This document shows positions 1 to 5,651 of a DNA stretch of 8,035 bases, one piece after another (the stretch's first letter is position 1; each line of letters starts with the position of its first letter). The stretch is from Lachnospiraceae bacterium. Lineage in GTDB: Bacteria; Bacillota; Clostridia; Lachnospirales; Lachnospiraceae. A model generated the notes under the pieces. It was given only the letters and a program-made list of their open reading frames with translations, did no database searches and was not told the origin of the DNA. A program made the translations under genes and the position numbers. The stretch covers positions 1 through 8,035 of the forward strand of contig CAAEAB010000036.1 in NCBI GenBank assembly GCA_900753685.1, given 5' to 3'.

Positions 1-120
1 ATGGTCTTCCTTTGTCAGACCAGACATGGGCCTTTGATAGGGAAAGCGGCCGTAAGCTACCAGATCCTTGACTCGGATGCTTTCAGGCACCAGAGGGCTC
101 TGGGGAAGGACGGCCATTCT
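1..120 (-). other. Inverted internal segment of the same ABC ATPase gene
   Basis: Read on the - strand from 120 to 1, these 40 codons are fully open. They encode the Q-loop stretch of a FecE-type ATPase, including RMAVLPQSPL (Q-loop Gln), then ESIRVKDLVAYGRFPYQ and SGLTKEDH. This is the part that should lie upstream of Walker B on the + strand. The order fits a single inversion of a piece running from just before the Q-loop to just before ILLLDEPT; the window opens inside it. At the right breakpoint the bases ATTCT (116-120) fit both readings, as Ile-Leu on + and as the Arg-Met codons AGA-AT on -. The breakpoint repeat is therefore at least 5 bases. The missing piece, with the LSGGQ signature, should lie left of base 1, also inverted. 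Confidence 0.85.
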
Positions 121-430
121 CCTTTTAGATGAACCGACAACCTATCTGGACATGGCTCACCAACTGGAAATTTTAGAATTACTTCAAAATCTTAATCGAG
201 AAGAAAAAACAACGATCGTTATGGTCATCCATGAATTAAATCATGCCTCAAAATTTGCCGACCATATCGTCGGTATTCGGGAAGGCAACATTCTTTTTGA
301 AGGGGCGCCGGAGGACGTGATCTGTGTGGAAAATTTGAGAAAATTATATGAAATAGAGGCTGGTTTGGAAAAAAATAAAGAGAAGGGTTATCCGATCTGT
401 ACGGATTATTCACTGATTCATGAGAAATAA
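1..430 (+). pseudogene. Iron-siderophore ABC transporter ATPase (FecE/FepC-like), 5' truncated by the window and disrupted by an internal inversion
   Basis: This is the ATP-hydrolysing subunit of a ferric-siderophore or heme import ABC transporter, a cytoplasmic protein that pairs with FecCD-type permeases. From base 116 the + strand encodes the C-terminal half: Walker B and catalytic Glu (ILLLDEPT), the D-loop region (TYLDMAHQ), the switch His (VIHELNHASKFADH) and the family-typical tail (GYPICTDY). The expected upstream part (Q-loop, LSGGQ signature) is not in frame. Instead there are in-frame stops at 35-37, 38-40 and 53-55, and bases 1-120 carry the Q-loop region on the opposite strand. 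As read here the gene cannot make an intact ATPase. A TTG at 68 would open a 120-residue frame, but its first 16 codons are antisense sequence, so I do not accept it as a start. Identity of the C-terminal part is secure; whether the break is real, reversible or an assembly error is open. Confidence 0.85.
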
Positions 431-1658
431 TCAAAATTTTAATCTGGTTTTAATCGGCCAGATCATCAGCTTGTTTGGCAGCGCCATACAACGTTTTTCT
501 ATTTCTCTTTATCTGCTGGAATTAACAGGCAGTCCGGCAATTTACAGCGCCATACTGGCGCTGTCCATGCTGCCTTATATTTTTCTGGCGCCGGTGGCCG
601 GAATGACCGCCGACAGCTTCAACCGAAAAAAAATCATGATTTTTCTTGATTGTCTATCCGGAATCCTCCTTTTCGGTTATAGTGTCTGTCTGGCCCTCCG
701 TCTGGATTCTGTCCTTCTCGCAGGCGGCATCCTCATACTACTTGCATCGATTTCTGCCTTTTACAATCCGGCCGTCACAGCCTGCCTGCCCCAGATCGTT
801 CCGGCAAAACAGCTTTCCTATGCCAACAGCTGTATCAGTCAGGTGTCATCTTTTTCAAATATTCTTGGACCGGTCCTGGCAGGCATCCTTTACAGCTTCT
901 GGGATATCCGTCTCATCGTCCTCTTTAATGCCGCCAGTTTTTTGTTTTCCGCACTCCTTGAAGGTTTTATTCGCTTGCCGAACCCCCAAAAAAGTGAAAG
1001 GACTGCCTTTCGCCTGCTGGCCTCCTATTTGTATATGGGAACCACCTGGAAAAAATTAAGAAAAAATTATATTGTAACATCCGGTATTATCCTTTCCTAC
1101 GGATTATACAATATCTGTATTGTCCCGATTAATTCTATACTATTTCCTACGGTCATGAACCTTGAATTTCATGTCCCCTCAGAAGTTTACGGAACGGTGG
1201 AAGGCATTATTACCCTGGGTATGCTGCTTAGCGGCATTCTCGTTGCCTGTCGTCCAGGATGGTTTCACTTTTCAAAAATTTATCTATGGAACTATCCCAT
1301 GCCAACAGTCATGGTACTTATGGGCCTTATTCTTCTTTTTCCGGCGGGCACCTATGCTGGAATCGCCGCCCTTGCTCTTGGAGGCATGACCATCATGTTC
1401 TGCCTTGGCGTCGGAAATATCGTCACGCTGACCTACATGCAGAATGTCATTCCGTCCCAGATGCTCGGCAGCGTCAGCGCCCTTTCAACCGCCGTCGCCA
1501 CCGGAACCGTACCTATCGGACAAGTACTTTTCGGGCAGCTCATGGAAAGCCGGCTGCCGTCCGGCTGTATTCTTCTTTTGTCTGCATTCGTCGCTGCGCT
1601 GGTCTCCTGGTATGTCCGAAAAAATATTCAAAGATGTAAAACCTTCGAATCAAAATAA
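420..1658 (+). CDS. MFS transporter, EntS/MefA-like exporter
   Basis: This 412-residue integral membrane protein belongs to the major facilitator superfamily and resembles the branch holding enterobactin exporter EntS and macrolide efflux proteins (Pfam MFS_3 type). Successive hydrophobic stretches span residues of about 8-395, consistent with 10-12 membrane segments. The loop 2-3 signature is visible as GMTADSFNRKK (61-71). The C-terminal half contains GSVSALSTAVATG followed by IGQVLFGQL (about 350-373), which matches the second-half motif of this group. Its ATG lies inside the end of the ABC ATPase frame (11-base overlap) and there is no clear Shine-Dalgarno sequence, so translation is probably coupled to the upstream gene. 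Next to a siderophore ATPase, export of a siderophore or related small molecule is plausible. The substrate is inference, and drug efflux is the main alternative. Confidence 0.85.
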   Translation: MRNNQNFNLVLIGQIISLFGSAIQRFSISLYLLELTGSPAIYSAILALSMLPYIFLAPVAGMTADSFNRKKIMIFLDCLSGILLFGYSVCLALRLDSVLLAGGILILLASISAFYNPAVTACLPQIVPAKQLSYANSCISQVSSFSNILGPVLAGILYSFWDIRLIVLFNAASFLFSALLEGFIRLPNPQKSERTAFRLLASYLYMGTTWKKLRKNYIVTSGIILSYGLYNICIVPINSILFPTVMNLEFHVPSEVYGTVEGIITLGMLLSGILVACRPGWFHFSKIYLWNYPMPTVMVLMGLILLFPAGTYAGIAALALGGMTIMFCLGVGNIVTLTYMQNVIPSQMLGSVSALSTAVATGTVPIGQVLFGQLMESRLPSGCILLLSAFVAALVSWYVRKNIQRCKTFESK

Positions 1659-1675
1659 GCTTCTTTCCAAAATAC

Positions 1676-1724
1676 AAAACGTTATGAGCCGCTTTTTTGA
1701 AAAAAGCCGTGCCCATAACGTTTT
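1676..1724. terminator. Nested palindrome, probable bidirectional terminator between convergent genes
   Basis: The outer arms are an exact 11-base inverted repeat, AAAACGTTATG (1676-1686) and CATAACGTTTT (1714-1724). Inside is a second palindrome, GCTTTTTTGAAAAAAGC (1691-1707). T-rich sequence follows on both strands: TTTTCGTTTT on + and GTTTTGTATTTTGG on -. It sits 17 bases after the MFS stop and 7 bases after the stop of the convergent coiled-coil gene, the expected place for a terminator serving both. Confidence 0.85.
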
Positions 1725-1731
1725 CGTTTTA

Positions 1732-2415
1732 CTATGCAATTTTATCTATTCGTTCTTTAACTTCCCGCATTTCCTTTTCAAGATTTGTCACCCGAAGTGC
1801 GATCAGTTCTTCTTCATTTGTAATTTTCAGTGCCTCATGGAGTTTCCTATGTAAATCAAAGTGAGCTTCTGCAATAATTTTTATTCCATGCATCACCTCA
1901 GTTTCCAATGTTGTTTCGATGGCTTTAACAGATTTTTTCAAATCCCCTACTTCCGTTTTCAACTCCTGCACATCATCTTTTGTGTCCTGGATGTCCACTT
2001 TCATATCCCGGATATCCTCTTTGACCTCTTTCATTTCTGTCTGAAGCTCCTGGATATCTTCTTTCATATCCCGGATATCCTCTTTGACCTCTTTCATCTC
2101 CGTCTGAAGCTCCTGGATATCTTCTTTCATATCCCGGATATCCTCTTTCACTTCTTTCATCTCTGTCTGAAGCTCCCGGATATCTTCCTTCATGTCCCGG
2201 ATATCCTCTTTGACTTCCTTCATCTCTGTCTGAAGCTCCCGGATATCTTCCTTCATGTCCCGGATGTCCTCTTTGACTTCTTTCATCTCTGTCTGAAGCT
2301 CCTGGATATCTTCCTTCATGTCCCGGATGTCCTCTTTGACTTCCTTCATCTCTGCCTGAAGCTGTTTAACATCCGACTGAACATCCAATACTATTGTTAA
2401 TATCGTTTGCAGCAT
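1732..2415 (-). CDS. Coiled-coil protein with six 21-residue repeats, function unknown
   Basis: This 227-residue, highly charged protein has no signal peptide or convincing membrane segment. Residues 1-18 are a short, partly hydrophobic lead. Residues 19-144 are six copies of a 21-residue unit of the form LQTEMKEVKEDIRDMKEDIQE, that is, three heptads each with hydrophobic a/d positions and alternating K/E, so a long continuous coiled coil is predicted. Residues 145-165 are a diverged seventh unit. The C-terminal part (about 170-227) is not repetitive and contains HGIKIIAEAHFDLHRKL and EELIALRVTNLEKE, a tail that looks like a separate conserved helical domain. The ATG is preceded by CAGGAT about 12 bases upstream. 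The gene has its own promoter and a terminator just after the stop, so it is probably monocistronic. I do not recognise a function; a scaffold or oligomerising role is only a guess from the coiled coil. Confidence 0.8.
   Translation of the reverse strand: MLQTILTIVLDVQSDVKQLQAEMKEVKEDIRDMKEDIQELQTEMKEVKEDIRDMKEDIRELQTEMKEVKEDIRDMKEDIRELQTEMKEVKEDIRDMKEDIQELQTEMKEVKEDIRDMKEDIQELQTEMKEVKEDIRDMKVDIQDTKDDVQELKTEVGDLKKSVKAIETTLETEVMHGIKIIAEAHFDLHRKLHEALKITNEEELIALRVTNLEKEMREVKERIDKIA
1984..2361 (-). repeat. Six tandem 63-base repeats inside the coiled-coil gene
   Basis: Units lie at 1984-2046, 2047-2109, 2110-2172, 2173-2235, 2236-2298 and 2299-2361, each exactly 63 bases. They are near-identical at the nucleotide level, including most third positions. 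Variants are ordered along the array: the three left units carry TTTCATATCCC, the three right units CTTCATGTCCC, and only the two rightmost have CCGGATGTCC. This pattern fits stepwise duplication. Because 63 is a multiple of 3, gain or loss of units would leave the frame intact. Confidence 0.95.
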
Positions 2416-2448
2416 TTCTCTATCCTGCGTTTTATCCTTCCCCCTCTC

Positions 2449-2481
2449 ATACTTTAAGTTAATTATTATTATACTTTAAGT
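2449..2481 (-). promoter_or_regulatory. Paired operator-like direct repeats over the promoter
   Basis: The 11-base word ACTTAAAGTAT (- strand) occurs twice, at 2481-2471 and 2459-2449, with starts 22 bases apart, about two helical turns. Its core ACTT-A-AAGT is itself an odd-centred palindrome. One copy fills the spacer next to the -10 box and overlaps it; the other lies at or just after the expected transcription start. This geometry is typical of a repressor site occupied by two dimers on one DNA face. The regulator is unknown and chance AT-rich similarity cannot be ruled out. Confidence 0.5.
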
Positions 2482-2496
2482 GCATCCACAATTCAA
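2468..2496 (-). promoter_or_regulatory. Sigma-A type promoter of the coiled-coil gene
   Basis: On the - strand, TTGAAT (2496-2491) is followed after exactly 17 bases by a perfect TATAAT (2473-2468). Transcription would start near 2461, leaving a leader of about 45 bases to the ATG at 2415. The region between the aminopeptidase stop and this promoter (2497-2555) is AT-rich, and I see no convincing terminator hairpin in it, so some read-through from the upstream operon is possible. Confidence 0.75.
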
Positions 2497-2555
2497 TTTA
2501 AATTTTAATAATCGTATGCCAGGATTCGACACATCTTTATATTTGTCCTTTTGGT

Positions 2556-3863
2556 TTATCGCAATGCAAAAATTCCATCCTCGACACACTGAATATCACA
2601 TTCAAAAAACTGCCTCGCCGCCTTCACGAGATATTCCGTATCCTTCGTTCCGGCCGTTTCATAGGATGAATGCATGGCCAGCTGGGCCAGGCCGATGTCC
2701 ACCGTATTCACGGAAATCTGTGTGCCCGCAATATTTCCCAATGTGGAGCCTCCGGCAATATCTGAACGATTGATATACACCTGATAAGGCACATTTGCCT
2801 TCTCACAGATTATTTTAAATATGGCGGAAGACACCGCATCGGAGGTATATCTTTGATTTGCGTTATACTTAATCACAATCCCTTCATTCATGAAAGGCCG
2901 GTTGACCGCATCGGATTTTTCCATATGATTCGGATGGGCGGCCTGGGCATTGTCAGCGGACACCATAAAGCTTGATGCCATGACTCGGCTGCGCTCCAAT
3001 TCATCCATGCCGATTTCACGGCAGATTCTGAAAATCGTTTCCTTTAGGAAATCCGAAGCCGCCCCCTGTTTCGTCGTGCTTCCGACCTCTTCATTATCCA
3101 AAACCGCCATCACCGCTGCCTTCTGTACCTTTTCTACCTGAAGCAGACCGTTGGCCGAAGCAAAAACACACTGCAGATCGTCCAGCCGGGAAGAAGAAAT
3201 ATAGCATCCGTCTTTTCCCCATATGCTGCCCTTCACCCGGGGATAAAGAAACAGGTCATGTCCCATAATGTCCTGAACATCCACACCGGCCGCTTCTGCA
3301 ACGACTGCCATAAACGTTCCCGAGACCGCCCCGTCCCCATATAACGGGAGAAGATCCTTTTGAACATTAAATTTATATCCGTCATTCACTCCCCGGTTCA
3401 TATGAATGGCCAGGCTTGGAATGATCAGCAGATCCCGGTCCACATTGACCAATCGGGAAACGATACGCCCGCCGTCTCTGACCAGCAGCCGTCCCGCCGC
3501 CGACAACGGACGGTCAAACCAGGTGGACATGAGCATTCCGCCATACCCCTCCACATTGAGCTTTGTATATTTCCTTTCCACACCGATTTCCGGCAGCTCT
3601 TTCACCTTAAAGGCCGGCGAATCGCTGTGACTTGCCATAATATGAAAACCGCGGATAGCTTCCGGTACGCAAAAGGCAATGATGGACGAACCGTTGCGGG
3701 TCACATAGTATTTTCCCCCCGGTTCGATCGCCCATCGCCGGCTCTCCTGAAGCTTTTCAAAGCCCCCGGAATGAAGCATTTCCTCCAATGACTGTACCAC
3801 ATGAAAACAGGTCGGACTCTTTTCAATAAATTCAAGTAATTCCTTCGGACTGTAACCTTGCAT
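2556..3863 (-). CDS. apeB: M18 family metalloaminopeptidase
   Basis: This 435-residue cytoplasmic aminopeptidase is predicted to remove N-terminal (typically acidic or neutral) residues from peptides with a dinuclear metal centre. The M18 motifs are all present in order: HSDSP (79-83, metal His), SRLDDL (225-230, bridging Asp), DNEEVGS (256-262, catalytic and metal Glu), SADNAQA (302-308, metal Asp), GGSTLG (371-376) and AMHSSYE (396-402, metal His). The length is normal for the family, so it appears intact. The ATG is preceded by AGAAGGAG at good spacing. It is the last gene of a four-gene - strand run, 44 bases after the NUDIX gene with no terminator visible between them, so co-transcription is likely. 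The fourth motif has Gln where some relatives have His (DMAHA); the metal Asp itself is kept. Confidence 0.95.
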   Translation of the reverse strand: MQGYSPKELLEFIEKSPTCFHVVQSLEEMLHSGGFEKLQESRRWAIEPGGKYYVTRNGSSIIAFCVPEAIRGFHIMASHSDSPAFKVKELPEIGVERKYTKLNVEGYGGMLMSTWFDRPLSAAGRLLVRDGGRIVSRLVNVDRDLLIIPSLAIHMNRGVNDGYKFNVQKDLLPLYGDGAVSGTFMAVVAEAAGVDVQDIMGHDLFLYPRVKGSIWGKDGCYISSSRLDDLQCVFASANGLLQVEKVQKAAVMAVLDNEEVGSTTKQGAASDFLKETIFRICREIGMDELERSRVMASSFMVSADNAQAAHPNHMEKSDAVNRPFMNEGIVIKYNANQRYTSDAVSSAIFKIICEKANVPYQVYINRSDIAGGSTLGNIAGTQISVNTVDIGLAQLAMHSSYETAGTKDTEYLVKAARQFFECDIQCVEDGIFALR

Positions 3864-3907
3864 GTCTGTCTCCTTCTCTATCTTTGATCAAAAACTTCAT
3901 CGGCTCT

Positions 3908-4453
3908 TCAATGGCCGTATACCGAATTGCCTTCCAAAGTCAGGGCGGTAATTCCTCCCTCCGCCAGCATCTTTTCATATTTACTGATACTGAACACATC
4001 CGCCGAAAATGCCAGCGGCGGCAGATCGTCCACATCAAACCAGCTGGCATCGATAATATCATCCCCCGGTTTCAGAGGCTCACTTCCATGATAATAGGAA
4101 ATCATCACGACAACCAGAGAATGCACGCCATTATCAAACATATTTGAAACAACGTTAATAATGCCATCCGGCGGGCTTATAATGCCTGTTTCTTCTTTGG
4201 TTTCCCGGATCGCCGCTTCAAAATATGTCTCATCATATTCGATATATCCACAGGGAAGACACCACTTTCCCGGATAAATAGATTTCTCCCCGCGCTTTCC
4301 GAGTAGTACCTGCCCCCGGTCGTTGATTACCAACACCGCCACACAGGGATATGGATTTTTATAATGAATATAGCCACAGTGCGGACATTTCTGCCGGAGA
4401 ATCCCGCTGTCTTCGAAATCCTCACATTCAGCTCCGCATTTCACACAAAACAT
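3908..4453 (-). CDS. Zinc-ribbon NUDIX hydrolase
   Basis: This 181-residue protein joins an N-terminal zinc ribbon to a NUDIX pyrophosphohydrolase domain. The ribbon has two CxxC knuckles (C3/C6 and C23/C26, the latter as CPHC). The NUDIX box spans G69 to I91 and matches Gx5Ex7REUxEExGU, with Glu at 75 and RETKEETGI at 83-91, so Mg2+-binding and catalysis should be intact. Members of this type usually cleave nucleoside diphosphate derivatives such as ADP-ribose or NADH-like compounds; the exact substrate cannot be read from the sequence. The protein looks complete. It starts 10 bases after the phosphatase stop, and its ribosome binding site uses part of that stop, so it belongs to the same transcript. 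Confidence 0.92.
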   Translation of the reverse strand: MFCVKCGAECEDFEDSGILRQKCPHCGYIHYKNPYPCVAVLVINDRGQVLLGKRGEKSIYPGKWCLPCGYIEYDETYFEAAIRETKEETGIISPPDGIINVVSNMFDNGVHSLVVVMISYYHGSEPLKPGDDIIDASWFDVDDLPPLAFSADVFSISKYEKMLAEGGITALTLEGNSVYGH

Positions 4454-4458
4454 GTCTG

Positions 4459-4465
4459 CCTCCTT
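4459..4465 (-). promoter_or_regulatory. Ribosome binding site of the NUDIX gene, overlapping the upstream stop
   Basis: AAGGAGG on the - strand ends 5 bases before the ATG at 4453. Its first two bases are also the last two of the upstream phosphatase TAA (TAAGGAGG). This fixes the NUDIX start and points to coupled translation. Confidence 0.85.
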
Positions 4466-5633
4466 AGTAATATGTAATATTTACCTGCTTGCCCATATGC
4501 TCCATCGCATCTTTTAACTGGACAACGAGATTTTTGCGCACACTGATGTCAAATAACTGATTATTTTCATAATTCGCCTGATTATTGGCCTTGCCGACAA
4601 ACAGATTCAGCTCGGTACATTCCTCCAGCAGAATCCGTGCCAGACGGGCACCGCCGTTGTCCGCATCCAGAGCTTCAAAAAAGTCGGCGTCAATATCTCC
4701 CTCGTCAAACTGCCTGAGCAGTTTAAAGGTGTGGCTCATGGTCAGGACACCTTCCGTTACCAAATCCAATCCCCGGATATTGGCGGTTGGCGGCACATCC
4801 TTCGTACCATCGTTATTATTCGTCATTTCCTGATTCAGATATCTGGCCGCAATCTGGCTGCTCGTCCCGCCGCAGACAATCTTCTTGCCGTCGGCCGCCA
4901 TAAAAGTATTCATCAGCCGGACGTCGTCCGCCTTCTTTTCCGGCGGTCCGGTAAAAATATTGACAATATGCCGTTCAATGACTCGGGTCACAGCCACCGT
5001 CGTATCGTCCCCCGGCCGCTGCTGATACAGATCATCGCAGGCCTGACTGAGCAGCGAAGCAATTCTTGCCGCCGATTTGGTTTCCTTCACACATTTCAGC
5101 GTATATTCGGCCATACTCTCCCAGGTCCATCCAAAATTCAGCAGTTCGCCCACACCGGCGTAAATCGTCCCGTCGCTCATAAGAACAAAACAATCGTCCG
5201 GCTGGACTTTAAACCGGTATTCCCGGATTTTTTTGCCGCTGATTTCCCGGAAATTATCCGGTATGGTTATCAGCTTTTTATTACGAACAAAAATACAGCT
5301 TGGATTATCAAATTCAACAAGATACGCATCTCCGCTGTGGAAAATCTGCAATATGCTGAAAGTCGAATAGGAAACGCCCCGCACTTTACAGACCGGCAGG
5401 GTACTTGCTAACGTCTCCACGGCTTCCTCAATGGGCTCCCCTTTTAAAAACATAGTTCCCAGAATCTTTGATGCCAGTGTCGCCAAAATATTTGCCTTCA
5501 CGCCGCTTCCCATACCGTCGGCCAAAATTACGATATCCGAATCCTCCGTCTTTAAGATTTCCACCTTATCTCCGCATAATTCCTCGTCATGTTTATTCAA
5601 ACTTTTCCATGACACATCAATACTGACGTTCAT
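4464..5633 (-). CDS. SpoIIE/PP2C-like serine phosphatase with extra C-terminal domain, hydrogenase-associated
   Basis: This 389-residue soluble protein has a SpoIIE-type PP2C phosphatase domain in about residues 1-220. Metal-binding motifs are visible: ILADGMGSG (36-44, D39), LMSDG (151-155, D154) and PGDDTTVAV (207-215, D209/D210). It lacks the membrane-spanning part of sporulation SpoIIE, so it is not SpoIIE itself. Residues about 222-389 form a further domain I do not recognise, with HIVNIFTGPPE, KIVCGGTSSQIAARYL, GLDLVTEGVLT and a tail NITYY. The gene starts 18 bases after the sensory hydrogenase stop (weak GGAAGG site about 12 bases upstream) and lies 10 bases before the NUDIX gene. As I recall, one subgroup of group C [FeFe] hydrogenases is paired with such phosphatases, which supports a role as signal output: dephosphorylating a partner protein in response to H2 or redox state. 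The target is not visible in this window. Confidence 0.85.
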   Translation of the reverse strand: MNVSIDVSWKSLNKHDEELCGDKVEILKTEDSDIVILADGMGSGVKANILATLASKILGTMFLKGEPIEEAVETLASTLPVCKVRGVSYSTFSILQIFHSGDAYLVEFDNPSCIFVRNKKLITIPDNFREISGKKIREYRFKVQPDDCFVLMSDGTIYAGVGELLNFGWTWESMAEYTLKCVKETKSAARIASLLSQACDDLYQQRPGDDTTVAVTRVIERHIVNIFTGPPEKKADDVRLMNTFMAADGKKIVCGGTSSQIAARYLNQEMTNNNDGTKDVPPTANIRGLDLVTEGVLTMSHTFKLLRQFDEGDIDADFFEALDADNGGARLARILLEECTELNLFVGKANNQANYENNQLFDISVRKNLVVQLKDAMEHMGKQVNITYY

Positions 5634-5651
5634 CTCACACCAACCTTCCGC

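Noticed and set aside
68..430. A 120-residue open frame beginning with TTG at 68, including a LSG triplet that looks like the start of an ABC signature
   Set aside because: Codons 1-16 are antisense to the inverted Q-loop region, and the LSG match is chance (no GGQ follows). Only the part from base 116 is genuine ATPase sequence.
1984..2361. CRISPR-like array
   Set aside because: The units are contiguous 63-base coding repeats with no variable spacers and they translate to a regular coiled coil.
1861..2400. A 179-residue + strand open frame across the repeat array
   Set aside because: It is the antisense of the 63-base repeats, which lack stops on both strands. The - strand frame has the promoter, ribosome site, heptad pattern and terminator.
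2416..2555. Riboswitch, small RNA or mobile-element remnant in the longest gene-free stretch
   Set aside because: Apart from the promoter and the repeated 11-base word I see only AT-rich sequence, with no conserved RNA motif, terminal inverted repeats or transposase remnant.
4464..5633. Sporulation phosphatase SpoIIE
   Set aside because: It lacks the long N-terminal membrane region and full length of SpoIIE, has a different C-terminal domain, and sits in a hydrogenase operon.
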